Source: Lonicera japonica
Taxonomy: Eukaryota; Streptophyta; Magnoliopsida; Dipsacales; Caprifoliaceae
Length of the DNA: 64,000 nt
Assembly: GCA_021464415.1 (NCBI GenBank)
Contig: CM038466.1
Coordinates: 53,694,550 to 53,758,549 of the forward strand
Direction of reading: 5' to 3'
Numbering within the stretch: the first letter of the stretch is position 1; each line of letters starts with the position of its first letter. Shown piece after piece: positions 43,681 to 55,397 of this stretch. Under the pieces are notes generated by a model. It was given only the letters and a program-made list of their open reading frames with translations. It did not search any database and was not told where the DNA came from. The position numbers and the translations under genes were made by a program.

Positions 43681-44876
43681 TCATGATCTTAACTCTAATG
43701 ACCCCAACATTCTTTCTCTCATGCTATCATATCCTCTTGTTGTATCATAACCATTGCCGTCATCACAAGGTACACTCTGGCTAAGCAACTTCTCCGACTC
43801 TTCAGTATCAAAATTTTCAGTTGTCCATGAATGTTTGTTGGTGACCCTAATTCCTTCTAGTTTTGATGTTACTTCTTTCATAGTGGGCCTTTCTTCACCT
43901 TTCACTGCTAAGCACTGCATAACCAGTATAGAGACATCTTTAAGTTGCTCAATATTTGCCTCTTTTACCAACTTATCATCAAGAATTTCAACGAGGCGAT
44001 CATCTTTCAAGGACGAAACAAAATATGTTGCAAGATTTCTTTCTTCATCGGGCCTATCAAAAGAAAGCGCTTCCTTTCCTGTTAATAATTCTGCAAGAAC
44101 TACTCCAAAGCTATAAACGTCACTCTTCTTAGTCAACTGACTTTAATGAAAGTACTCTAGATCTAAGTATCCAAATGTACCTTGGACTAATGTAGTCAAT
44201 TGAGTTTGATTAACAGGAACTAATCTTGAAGCTCCAAAGTCCGAGACCTTTGTGGTATAATTATCATCTAGTAGTATATTGGTGCTCTTTATATCTCTAT
44301 GAATGATTGGTGTTGAAATTGCGTAGTGTATATAAGCAATTGCTCCCGCACTTTCCGAAGCTATCTTCAATCGCATTTCCCAAGAAAGTGAACTTACATG
44401 GCTTTTGTTGTGGATATGATCAGAAAGGGTCCCATTGGGGATAAATTCATAAACAAGCAAGGGTACTTCTGTCTCCAAACAACAACCTATCAACTTTACC
44501 ACATTCACATGGTTAATTTCAGAAAGTATGACCACCTCGTTGATGAATTGCTCGATTTGGCTTTGCTCGCTTATTTTGGACTTTTTAATGGCAACCTCTC
44601 TATTATCAAGTAATACTCCTTTGTAAACTGTTCCATATCCTCCTTGGCCAATGATTCTACTTTCATCGTAGTTGTTTGTAGCTCGTTTAAGATCTTCTAC
44701 AGTAAAGACTCGTGCCTTTTCAACACTACCTACTTGTTTAGAGAGTTGTTGTTTTAACATGAATCTGCCATTTTCTTGAAAGAATAACTCTCTTTGTTTC
44801 ATAAGTTTTCTCTTTTTCCGGATGAAATAAATCCACGAGCTCCCCATCGTTAAAAGAAAAAGGCTTATACTTACAC
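43681..44876 (-). pseudogene. WAK-like exon 3: membrane segment and Ser/Thr kinase, with stop
   Basis: Starts at 44876 after AATGCAG. A membrane segment ([17 protein letters not shown]) is followed by the basic [13 protein letters not shown]. Kinase motifs: [11 protein letters not shown] (P-loop), REVAIKK (catalytic Lys), [11 protein letters not shown] (catalytic loop), DFGASRL. After GTFGYLD the conserved Pro is Leu (LDLEYF), and five codons on a TAA (44143-44145) ends the frame. The same frame then continues open to 43681 with TKKSDVYSFGVVLAELLTGK and GEERPTMKEV. Truncation there removes the C-lobe, so no active kinase is expected without readthrough. Confidence 0.88.
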
Positions 44877-45499
44877 CTGCATTATATATATAGTTAGATT
44901 CTTAATATCACTTTAACGGTCAAGATTTTAATATGAAATATTGCCATTCACATAACATATGAAAAATAATGGAAGAGGTTATACATATATTTATGAAAAT
45001 TGAAATTAGCAAAAGTTACATTATCCTAATCTAGGGTATTAATTTAAAAACATTATAGTCTTCAAAAGCAGGTAGATCATATATTCATCCTTACTTATCA
45101 AAAGAAGTATAGCAAAAACAATATTAAAAAATCCATGAGTTAAAATAGATCCGTTTCACGCAAAACATAAGGGTGCTTCAGGAATTTGGAAAATGGAGTT
45201 TATCTGAGAAAAATTTTTGCCAAAAAAATGCCCAATTTTGTAAATTAAGTACTCTAAAAGGAGCCAAACTGATATACTGGGAAATTGGTATAATTAACTA
45301 TATTAATTTATAATTTAAGGAGCATATATTATCACTAATATTATATTTTTATTGCTTTTAAGGTATTTTGGAAAACTTGGAGAATATTGGCTTTTGAGTG
45401 AATCAAATTGGAGTTAAATTGGAGAAGAGTTAAAGAAAAGAAGATTTAAAAAAGAAAGAAGGAAAATTAGAGCAACAGTTCAGTAGTTTGAGTGTATCA

Positions 45500-47171
45500 T
45501 GATAAACGCATAATATTGTCATGCATAAGCTCTTTCCCGAAGTCGCATGACGCGTTTGTTGCTTTAATTCTGCCTAATTATCCACTTATCTCGAGATTAG
45601 TGTCTTAGCGAGTTTTGTATCTAACATCGTCCCGCTAGGTGTGCTTTTTTTGTGTTTCTATGTGTTTATAGGCATAGGATGCAATGGCCTTCGAATGATT
45701 GATCAAGCGCTAGTGAAAAGCTCGCAAAATGCTGATCTGAGGAATTTCCCAGAAGCATGATCGATCATGGGTTAACCATGATCGATCATGGTACAAACTG
45801 GCATTCAGGCAGAAGACCCCATGATCGATCACGGGTTGGCCATGATCGATCATGGCCTGGCGGGGAAATCCACCAACTCCTGCTTTTAGCCTTATTTCGT
45901 GGATGGATGTTCCTAGATATTTTCCCTTGTATTGTTTATTAGTTTTTGTACTCCATTAGCTATAGTTTTAGTCTTAGAGATAAATATATAGATTATTATC
46001 TAGTTTTACACACATTAGGTGTTCTAGAGAGAAGGGAGAGCTAGTTCTTCATTGTTCTTCATTTCTCCATTGTAAGTTTTTGATTTGCAAGAATGATTTC
46101 TTCTTCTATAATATTTGTTTTTGCATCTATTATGGAGTAGTCTATTACTAAGGTTACGGAGGTTGATTGCGATATGATTTTTGGTGATTAATGGCTCAAT
46201 CCATGTTTAAAGTTTGATAAATATTTGTGAATCCTTTTCTTCTTCATCATATCTTCCATTATTTCATGCTTTCTAGGTATTTTCATATTAAGTCAAGACT
46301 TCATATGCCTTGTATATTTAGTTCTTGGAAGATAATGAACTTACAACATATTTATATGGTTCTAGAAAGCTTGTAGTCTTTTTCCCCCATTCATGGAGTT
46401 TTTGACCCTTTTGTAGGATTTATAAATAGTTCATAAAACTCCATAGATGGATTATAAATTTGTTAGCTTATCTTTGATTCATTTATTGAAATATTGAGTG
46501 CTTCTTACACTTTATGTGATACTTAGACTCTTTATTTTCTACCATGAATGATAAACGATGAGTTGACGAATTTATCCCATAAACTTCATTCCGTTTCATT
46601 GTTAGGATTCACTTTATAATTTTCATTCTTTAAATCATAAGATTTCATGCACTTGCTTTATGTTAAATCTTTTTATGATGAGTTTGTCATATCTATCTCG
46701 GATTAGCTTCATCGGGAATGGGTTGCCTTGCTTCACACCCGTAGCTAAGAGGTAGGAATGATAACCCCGTCTTTGGTGGAATGTCGTTTGTCTCTTTCTC
46801 GATATAGCTTCAACTCGGGAATGAGGCGCCTAGCGTCGCACCCTTTGCTATTGAGAGATACACCAACATTCCCCTTATCTTGAGAAACCTTGTGTTGAAA
46901 TCTTTGTATGAGCTATCGATCACCGTCTCTTAAATCGTAACTAACCTCCACCTACCTTAGTGCTTTCTTATTAATTTTCGCATCTGTTTTACATTTACAT
47001 TGTTCTACAACAAATCCAACTCACACAAAATCTGAAAACCACTTAATTCGTAATCCATTCCATTCCTTTTCACTTATCCCTGTGGTTCGACACTCGGACT
47101 TCCGAGTCTATATTACAACTTGACGTGCCTGCACTTGGGCCATATCGAAGCGCGTTATTTAATTTGCGTCA
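45500..47171 (+). mobile_element. Solo LTR of Athila-type element, plus orientation
   Basis: A 1672-bp copy of the LTR family at 16775-18498, inverted relative to it, with ends TGATAAACGC and TTTGCGTCA. Perfect 5-bp target duplications TATCA lie at 45495-45499 and 47172-47176. No internal region. It lies within the probable LTR that fills WAK intron 2. Confidence 0.95.
45755..45855. repeat. Palindromic CATGATCGATCATG cluster, 4 copies
   Basis: Four copies of (C)CATGATCGATCATGG in two close pairs separated by about 40 bp, at the position homologous to the clusters in the other two LTRs. One copy has a single change (GATCACGG). Confidence 0.9.
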
Positions 47172-49042
47172 TATCATTTCGTTCATAACTCAGATTTTGG
47201 CATTCTTTATATAGTTGAAAAGAAGACTCGAATACCTACAACTTTCGTATTTTTAGTTTTCTCGAACTTTGAGATTTTCTTGGCCGAAATGATGCATAAA
47301 AATTGATATATTTGATGACCCAATTTTAATACTAAAGCTTTGTTATTATGGACATATCCATATATTTGACATTTAAATTACACAAGTCCAACTATTAAAA
47401 AGGCCCAACTTCAAATGCTAAAAAACCTATATCCATCAAAATCTATTTAATCAATCAATACCCTAAAAAAGCCATTAGCCATTATCATCAATTATATAAA
47501 GCAGCCGCCTCAACAATCTAGCTTGGGGGCATGCCGTGCATGGTTGCTGCCAAGCGCTCTTCCTTTTTGTCCTTTTCTCTTTAATTATTTTTTTAGTTTC
47601 GTTTTGCTTTGTTTGAAGGTGGAATGTTTAATTTTATTATTTAATTTAATTAATGCCAACTATTTTTTTTTATTTTATTTGTTATTTAATTTATTTTATG
47701 TTGGCATAAATTTGTGTTTCGGTTAGGATAAATATATTTAATTGATTTTCTTATTTTTGTTTGTGCCAATTAACTCTACCAATTTAATATTCTAAGGTTA
47801 AGTACAATTCTTCCTATTGGATGTTTATTTTAATTGATAAAAAAAAAAGTTGAATTTTGATTATTTTTTGTTGGATTCACCTTATCATTTGTTAAGAACG
47901 GATATATGGTGTCTTTTGATGGATATAGTGAGTGTTTTGATTTTATACATAAATTTGACCCTGAAAGAATTATAATTTGATTTTATAAATTACTTAAATT
48001 TGAACGATTTTATTTTCTGCATCTAATAGAATCGATATATTAAATTAGTGTGAGATAAGAGTAGAGTTCATGTGCATAAATACTTAAGAAGATAATATTA
48101 AATATATGATTCTGAAACCCTAATTAATTAATTCATTAATTATATTATCTTACTTAATATTGTTTAGTTTAGTTCTATTACTTTAATTTACTTGCTTTAC
48201 TTTATTTTATTTAATATTTTAAATTTGTTTTGTTCCTATAAACTTTTCTTTACTAGATTAGGAGTTTAGTGAAAGATTAACAAGATAATTATAAAATATA
48301 CCGTTTGAATTCTTGTGGGATCGACCTCGCTTACACACGACACTATAAATTGATTTGTATGCTTGTGAGTATTAAAATTTATCGCAACACCAACGTACAT
48401 TAACTTTGCAATAGTTTTTTCGATTGCAAGTTTTTATAGTATTGTGCATGCATATTTTTAGCAGATTACTATGTCTAATATTTAGTTAATGGTATTTTAA
48501 ATTAATTTCCACAAGTTACACATTTCAATCTATTTATATTGATAAAAAGACAAAGTTATACATATTTAGAATTTCAAATATCCAAGAATTTATATATAGA
48601 AACTAGGTTTAACACGGAGAGTTGATCTCCACCTTAATTAATTGAGAAGATGGAGCCTATATAAATAGTCACCATGGTAGATTCAAGAATTTAATATGGG
48701 GTGGGGTTAATTTTAAGATTTTCAAGTATAGATAGAGCTTTAAAATAAAAACTGTTTATTTTGAAAGGTAAATATATAATATTTTTTCATAAATTTTGTA
48801 AAACGGATTTATATAATGAATAGTTCATTTATACTAAATTTTATATAAACAAAACTTAATTTAAAAGTTGTAATATGATTATATAAAATTTCAATATAAA
48901 AAAATAAACACAGATGTATATATTATTGTATATATAATTTGACAATTATACTACTCTTATTATAAAAAGAAAATTCCATGTTACGCGTCTTTTATGTGCC
49001 AATTGACTTGCTTAGACAAACATTAATGTCTGAGTTTTTTTG

Positions 49043-49045
<3 letters not shown>

Positions 49046-49082
<37 letters not shown>

Positions 49083-49106
49083 ATTATTATTATTATTATT
49101 ATTATC
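49046..49106. repeat. (ATT)n microsatellite
   Basis: About 20 ATT/TTA units with one interruption (ATAATT near 49080), in WAK intron 2 just past exon 2. Confidence 0.95.
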
Positions 49107-49149
49107 TATAATAAATTAACATACCTAGAGAAACGTTTTGCCATAAAGA

Positions 49150-49290
49150 TTTTTGACTTTTTTTCCTGCACTCCCCTCGATCGATCATCTTCATATCCTT
49201 CTTGGCATGAGCAGGAATAGCCGGGAATCCAATTGGAACATATAGAATTATCGCCACATATGTTTGGTCTTTCATTACATTCATCAATAT
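49150..49290 (-). CDS. WAK-like exon 2: calcium-binding EGF repeat
   Basis: Starts after TTTCTCCAG with DIDECNERPNICGDNSICSN and continues WIPGYSCSCQEGYEDD. The cysteine pattern fits an EGF_CA repeat. The family usually ends this exon with a ..GNPY...GC block, which is absent here; the donor is uncertain (a GTGCAG near 49163 is possible), so the 3' boundary is approximate and may be damaged. Confidence 0.7.
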
Positions 49291-49324
49291 CTGGAGAAAA
49301 AAAAAATTGATGAATCATTTGGAA

Positions 49325-49970
49325 AAAAAGAAAGTTATCCAACTTCTTTTTGACAATTTAAAAATGTCGTACAAGTATAATAAGAAAAACATATTCAACT
49401 ACTTTTCTAATTGGTGAAAATGCTTTAAAATTAAAAGTTACAAACTCTATTAATTTAATAATGTAAATAAATATTATACAAATTTATTAGATAATTAAAA
49501 TTTTGCAATAGTTTAGTATGTAAATTTAAAATTTTTATGAAGCGGGTGCTAAACTCATAACTTTGCATTCAAACAAATAGAAATAGATTCACATGTGATG
49601 TGAATAGACATGTTATCTTTATGCATATATGTACAATACAGATGTAAAAAAAAAGAGTCATCCAACTTCTTTTTTACAATTTAAAAATACCGTGTATGTA
49701 TAATAAGGAAAAAATATTCCACTACTTTTCTAATAGGTGAAAATGCTTTAAAAAGTTCCAAACTCTATTAATTTAATAACGTGAAGAAATATTATTTGAA
49801 TTTATTAGATAATTAGAATTTCGCAATAATTTAATATCAAAATTTAAAAATTTTTTATTAAGTGGCTGCTATGAATCGTAACTTTGCATTCAAATAATTA
49901 GAAATAGACTCACATGTGATGCGAATGGAGGAGTTATCTTTATGCATGTACAATATAGACATAATTTAAA
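49325..49970. repeat. ~323-bp tandem duplication in WAK intron 1
   Basis: Two diverged copies, offset 323 bp: TCCAACTTCTTTTT at 49338 and 49661, ATAGGTGAAAATGC-type blocks, and CATTCAAA.AA.TAGAAATAGA near 49568 and 49888. Only two copies are seen. Confidence 0.85.
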
Positions 49971-49979
49971 ATAGATAAA

Positions 49980-50125
49980 ATAAAACGTAAAGCCAAAACT
50001 AATTCCTCGAGATACTATTAGACGTTTTTCGCGAGGTCTTTTATCAACAGAGTCTATTCAATTCCTAAGTGCCTGAGACCGAATTCAGAACGTCTTGATT
50101 AAGGGATTCGAATCCCTTCCACTTG
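49980..50125 (-). mobile_element. Possible SINE-like fragment in WAK intron 1
   Basis: The minus strand reads TTGGTCCAAGTGG, then GGGATTCGAATCCC (a B-box-like T-arm), followed by a unique body with CTCGCGAAAAACG and CTCGAGGAATTAG. Only a B-box is convincing; the A-box is poor. Could be the body of a plant SINE or chance. Confidence 0.3.
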
Positions 50126-50173
50126 GACCAACAAACTGCAAATAATTTATGTTAAAAGAATAATACTTCGTAC

Positions 50174-51053
50174 CTTGGCAACCATGATAAAGATAGGGAT
50201 TCCCTCGAAAGCCCGAAGAGCAATTGCAACGATATCCAGGTCCGTTGGTTGAGTTGACACACATGCTGTCCAACAATCGACACGCATAGCTGGATGTGTT
50301 CCGTTCTGCGTCGGGGCATGCCACAGTACCCACGGCCAAATCAAGCACGACCGGGAATTGATCGTGGCCGCTCAAATTCCAAAGGTCTACCGAGTTGAAA
50401 CTGTAATTCCCGTCCTCGACAACAAAAAAATAGCTGCACGTCTGGAGGTTGAATCTGAATTGGCGAACTCCCCTTGGAATCTGAGCCTCACAACAGCCCA
50501 TCCCCGTGCACAACCTGTTAACCACGTACTCGATCTGGTTGCAGTCTGATATGCAGCCGGTCGTGTAGTCTGGGCCATAGATGAACGCGGTAGTGGCGCA
50601 CCCGACGCTAGTAAACCTGTTACGTGTGTAGGAGATTGAGAAATCTTTGATTTTGGTTTTCCATCTTTTACTGCGAATCGTGTTATTGTTGCCTGATGAG
50701 TCGAAACAAAAGCGCGAGACTGGATGTAGGATCCGCAATTCGCCGGCTTCGGGCAATATGCTGAGTACTTGCAAATTGCTTTTCCGGAGAAACGGCCGTG
50801 GGGGATGGAATGTTTTGTTGCAAGTAATGAGGAACGTGTCATCGAGGTAGCAGTCTGGGCTCATCCCGAATGGGAAAGTGATGTTGCTGACGTCCCCGCA
50901 GGTTGTTTGGCAGACGCGTCCTGGCTGAGTTATAGCAGTTGTTAATTTTGTTGCTGCCAAAATTATTGTTATTGAAATTATGAGTTGTACAGACATGACG
51001 TGTAGATTCATTACTAGCTTAACTCTCAATTGGGTTTTTCTTCTTGGTTTCAA
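50174..51053 (-). CDS. WAK-like exon 1: signal peptide, GUB_WAK, EGF-like
   Basis: A Lys/Arg-rich start and hydrophobic run (VQLIISITIILAATKLTTA) form a signal peptide; ATG codons at 51053 and 51011 are both possible starts. The GUB_WAK domain shows CQTTCGDVSNITFPFGMSPD, CYLDDTFLITCN and GCATTAFIYG, then GCISDCNQ and GMGCCEAQIPRGVRQF. It ends with an EGF-like stretch, CRLLDSMCVNSTNGPGYRCN and CSSGFRGNPYLYHGCQ. No stop or shift is seen. The donor is at 50174/50173. Confidence 0.85.
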
Positions 51054-52839
51054 AATTATTGGGATTGATATTCCTCCTTTTAAAGGCAGACAATGTTAGA
51101 GTGGAAGATGAAGTTCCAAACTACATAACACGGAAACAAAACAAAGGTAGAACTAACGAGGAAAGAAACAATGACGAAGAAGTTATTAAATTTAGACTAA
51201 TTCTTTTAAATTAAACTTAGATATTTTACAGATGAGTTTTTTTGAGAAAAGGTATATTTGTCTAAATGTGTAGTTTAAAGAATACGGACAAGATGATATC
51301 AAGAGAAGTTGGTCTCATTTTTTATTTTATTTTTTGCGAATATTTGAAATTGATTAGTCTCATTTTTTTTCTTTTTTTTGAGACATAATTAATATTATCA
51401 TAATCTCATAAAAAAATGAATTGAGTCTTTCACCATTGATTAGTTGAAATTAAGTGTTTCCTCCTAAAATATATATCAAAGTCAAAATAAAATATCTTTT
51501 AATTTGAAACAAAAAAAAAGTATATAAAAAGGTGTAATAAGAGTAACTTTGTGAAACATAAGTACCTTGTAACGGTGTAATAAGAGTAGCTTTTAAACTC
51601 TCCGAACAAATCATTGAAGAGGCCGGGTTAAATGAAATCTAGAAGAAAATGGCAAAATGTGAATTAATATAACACATACCTATTAAAACTATTTATACCA
51701 CAATTACATATGATAAAATCACATGTGAGATGATAATCTGATACAAATTAATACAAAATTAACGAACGGTGATAATTGAATTCACTAATTCAACATGAAA
51801 TGATAAAGAATCCGTTAAGAGTTGACTCATAATGAATGGATTTGTTAAAAAAATTTAAATGTTTAAAATAAAGTTAAACATTTTTTAAATGTTAATAAAA
51901 CTTTACGATCTACGACTATTTATCCAAACTTTTATTTTTTTTAATTAATTTTAGTTTTTAATTCATCTTATTTCTTGAGTAAATTTTACAAAAGACTCTT
52001 TTATTTTTATTTTAGAAGATTTATCTCCTCTACGGGTAGATTGAAATAGGTCATATTCAGGTGGAAGCAAAAATTATTTGAATTTGTTAAGGCCTAATAT
52101 GAAATTAACTCGACCCAATTTATTAACTGGTTTACCCATAGTCTTCTTCTTACAAAAGAACAAGAAGCAGCTTCGACTAGATGTTGGCATCCGATCCAAT
52201 CTGATATTGTTGAGACAATCCGTATTCAATCCAATCCAATCCGATATTTATTTTAGGATATTAATGTGAACCCACACTATTTCTATTTCTTTTAATATAT
52301 TTTTTTTAATTTTCAACTTTCTATTCCTTTGAGTATTATGCTCTGCAGAGGTCTTAAGTGTAACAATTTATTATTAATTTTTGTGCGGTTCACGTAATTA
52401 ACTTATTTTATTATTTGATAATTTATTAAGTACATAAATAAATAATTGGAATTGTCCCGGTGATAATTAATATGATGGAGACTTCTGTGGTCAACTGGTC
52501 GTTACTGATTGGGAGCATATTTTTCTATGAGAATTTATGGAACAAATGCCAAAATTATTTTAAGATAAGAGTTATTGAGTTCAGACTATTTGCTTTAACT
52601 TATACTGTTCAGATTTTTACAAGTAACTTCTATTTAGGTGATCCTTTAGCAAAAATCTATCAATCGCCGTAATTTAATTTGGGTATATAATATTATAACT
52701 ATATGAAGTATCTGTCAATTAGAAAAAGAGTAAGAATTTCTGTGAAAGAACAAGAGTAAAAATAAACGTCAGTTGTATTCATGATATATGTGCATTAAAC
52801 TAGGAATATTTGTGAATTACACCAATAATACTTTAATTA
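51054..52839. other. WAK-like gene upstream region and non-coding DNA
   Basis: Nothing beyond AT-rich sequence could be assigned. The first few hundred bases are the presumed promoter of the minus-strand WAK-like gene; no core element is clear. Confidence 0.4.
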
Positions 52840-53230
52840 AGTGTATATGTGAATTACTTTTGTTTTAATTTGTTCAAAAAATAAAAATAAAAAAGTGTAT
52901 ATGTGAATTACACTTTAAGCTTGAATTCACAAAATAACAACACATTTGGTGACATTTTGCCCATTTTGATGTAGTGTTTATGCATGTGCTACCTAAGATT
53001 TACATAAAAGTCTATGTTCTTTACATAAAGAGTAGATGTGAATTACAATACTAATGGTATCACTATTATTTTTTATTATTTCTTTTTTAAGTTTGAACAA
53101 TATATGTTTGAATTACTAAGAGAATAAGCGAATTATACCAATATATGATATCTGTTTGAATTACACTTGCTAATAGTATATGTGAATTATAGTAATAAAC
53201 TTTGTGAACTACACTAACAATATATGTGTT
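52840..53230. repeat. Dispersed TGTGAATTACA motif array
   Basis: Seven or more degenerate copies of (A/T)TGTGAATTACA in 400 bp, at about 52857, 52900, 53037, 53108, 53155, 53179 and 53204, with irregular 25-140-bp spacing. Probably a decayed minisatellite. Confidence 0.6.
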
Positions 53231-53259
53231 CAAAGACTTCAAGCATAAAAAAAAAAAAA

Positions 53260-53261
<2 letters not shown>

Positions 53262-53329
<68 letters not shown>
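53262..53329. repeat. (AAT)n microsatellite
   Basis: About 22 uninterrupted AAT units following an A-run. Confidence 0.95.
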
Positions 53330-53330
<1 letters not shown>

Positions 53331-53929
53331 GAATCTAGTGGGACCAAATTCAAAAAAGTTCCAAACTCAGCGACTTAACTCTATAGTCCAAATCGCAGAC
53401 GCATAATGTGTGCACAAAATCTAGCTAATACTAGATAAGGGAGAAAAACTATACTAACATCAACTCATGTGCCGAGGATATCCTCATCTATATAGTTCCT
53501 CCTCGGCTAATTTATTGTCACATTGGTTTCTCCAAACCACTGGAGATACTAAAAGTGTATTTTCTTCGTTGAAAACACAATGCAGTAGTGTTCTCAATCT
53601 AAAAAGTTTCTTATGCTAATTAAATATTTTGTTTTTTGTTTGGTTGGTATAAAGAATGATGAAAATCAAGCGCTAATTTTCTTTCTTCAATTTCTTTGAT
53701 TAAAAATGAAAAATAATGTAAAAAGTAAATGACTCTCTTTTCTTTACCAAGGTTAGTCAAAGACACTATTTTATATTTTTCTTGTAAACTAAATTTTCTT
53801 ACAACATTTACATGTAATCAAATATAACCTAAGCTACTAACAAAATGGTTGCATTATATTTTTTCTGTAATTTTCTGTTTTATGCGTATAATTTTTTTTC
53901 AAACTCACTATATATATGTATATATATAT

Positions 53930-54900
53930 ATATATATTTCCATTAAACAAATAAAAATATATATTTAAACATAAAACGGATAATGGAAAAAGACTTAACC
54001 GGAAGATACATACTTGAATTTAGAAGTTCTATATTAGAATCTAACCAATTACAATTACAATATTTTATTTTTTCCCTTGATGTACGAATTAAAAAAAAAA
54101 AATTAGTGGGAACTAGGTCACAGCTAGCCATGAAAAGAATACAACATAAATAGTAATGAAGTTTTCTATTGGCTTTTCTATTATTTTATTATATTAAACG
54201 CCAGTAATATTTTTTTTTATTTTTTTGTATATATATGAAAAATTATTCTTCCTTCTTTAGAAAAATAAATAAATAACTTAAATGAACAATTCAAACCTAC
54301 AACCTTACTTATGATGAAAATGCTTATGTATAGATCGTTTGCCTAGTTGGAGGCTTAACTTGACTTTAATTAAGCTGAATAAAATCCATATCATTAATTT
54401 ATTTACCCATTTAATTAGTATATTCATATTTATTAAAATTAGCCGGACAAACTTAGCCACAAAACAAAACCAACAAGGTTAAAAACTAAAGGGAAAATTT
54501 GACGACGCTTTATAGCAGGTTACAAATATTCTTAAAAAATTTGTTTCAAAAACAACATCGAATTAATTTTTTTCTTTTGAAAAAATGACTCTTACTCATA
54601 ATCTCGCATGTGAGAAATAAAGGCCAATGTCAATTGAACTAAAACAATTCTACAAATTAAAGTATTTACTAGCTCTTAGCTACTACAGCTATATTGTATA
54701 AACAAATTAAGTACCACACAGCAATAAGAGTTGGCCACAAGTTGTAATTAAAATTAAATTTAATGGTAATTAACTACTGCAAATGATTGATAATGAGAGT
54801 TGGCCACAGGCCACTAGTTGCAGTTAAAATTAAATTTAATGGCTAATTACAGCAAATGATGGAACTTAATATATAATAAGTTGAATACGTCTATACATTT
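53930..54900. repeat. Locally repeated non-coding segment, copy 1
   Basis: Shares AAATAAAAATATATA...AACATAAAA.G.ATAATGG near its start and GTTGGCCAC...TTAAAATTAAATTTAATGG near its end with 57720-57800 and 58560-58620. The second block itself is doubled here (54720-54780 and 54800-54845). No gene recognised. Confidence 0.55.
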
Positions 54901-55397
54901 TTTAACATTCGAATAGTTTGCGTAAAGTTCTTGCGAACTATGCAAATGTGTGAAGTGGATATATATTTTACATACTCAATTCACATACCTCACATCAGTT
55001 TTCTTTCTCATTTAACATTTTTACCAAAAAAATAAAAAATATTACCTAACTTTAATCAACCAGATTCTAATAAATTTTTTTTTTATATAAAACTAATTTT
55101 ATGAGATTTATAAAACATGATCTATGGTAACTATAAAATTGTACCTACTGCATATATTGTTTGGTCTTAAGGCCCCACACATATATATAATCCAAGCGCC
55201 TTCTTCCAAATTCCTATACATTTGCTCTACCACAACAAGATCCAAAGGCCTAGATGTGCCGCATAGCGCCTAAGCGCTTTAAGGCCCGTGCAATGGCAGC
55301 AGCAAACCATCCCACACTAACAAGCATTAGCAAGCTTTTAAAGAAATACTTTCTTCTTATATGTAAATATTGTTTGTTTCTACTAGAAATTAGGTAG

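Larger units (their letters stand above)
45270..48389 (+). repeat. Probable LTR in WAK intron 2, split by a solo LTR
   Basis: Candidate ends TGATATACTGG (45270) and ATCGCAACA (48389), flanked by CAAAC and CCAAC (4 of 5 bases agree). The interior has blocks usual in plant LTRs, such as TTCTTTATATAGTTGAAAAG (47203) and TTGTGGGATCGACCTCGCTT (48314). Without the inserted 1.7 kb its length would be about 1.44 kb. No PBS or coding region is attached, so it would be a solo LTR. Ends are tentative. Confidence 0.45.
43681..51053 (-). pseudogene. Wall-associated receptor-like kinase (WAK/WAKL), broken
   Basis: A single-pass plasma-membrane kinase whose extracellular part would bind cell-wall pectin. 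It has the classic three-exon WAK layout on the minus strand: exon 1 51053-50174 (signal peptide, GUB_WAK domain, first EGF-like repeat), exon 2 about 49290-49150 (calcium-type EGF), exon 3 44876-43681 (membrane segment and kinase). Exon 1 ends in phase 1 at CAAG|GTACGA and joins CCAG|ATATTGATGA to start the DIDEC motif, so the splice sites agree. Disabling change: an in-frame TAA at 44143-44145 in the kinase activation region. Intron 2 (about 4.3 kb) is inflated by LTR insertions. Possibly a recent pseudogene, because the rest of the frame is well kept. Confidence 0.88.

Noticed and set aside
49046..49106. Poly-isoleucine frame through the ATT microsatellite
   Set aside because: An artefact of a trinucleotide repeat; the same applies to 53262-53329.
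50085..50125. GGGATTCGAATCCC as part of a tRNA gene
   Set aside because: A T-arm-like palindrome is present, but no acceptor stem, anticodon arm or good A-box can be folded around it.
50358..50850. Open frames overlapping WAK-like exon 1 in other frames and strand
   Set aside because: The overlapping frame encodes signal peptide, GUB_WAK and EGF motifs; the others show none.
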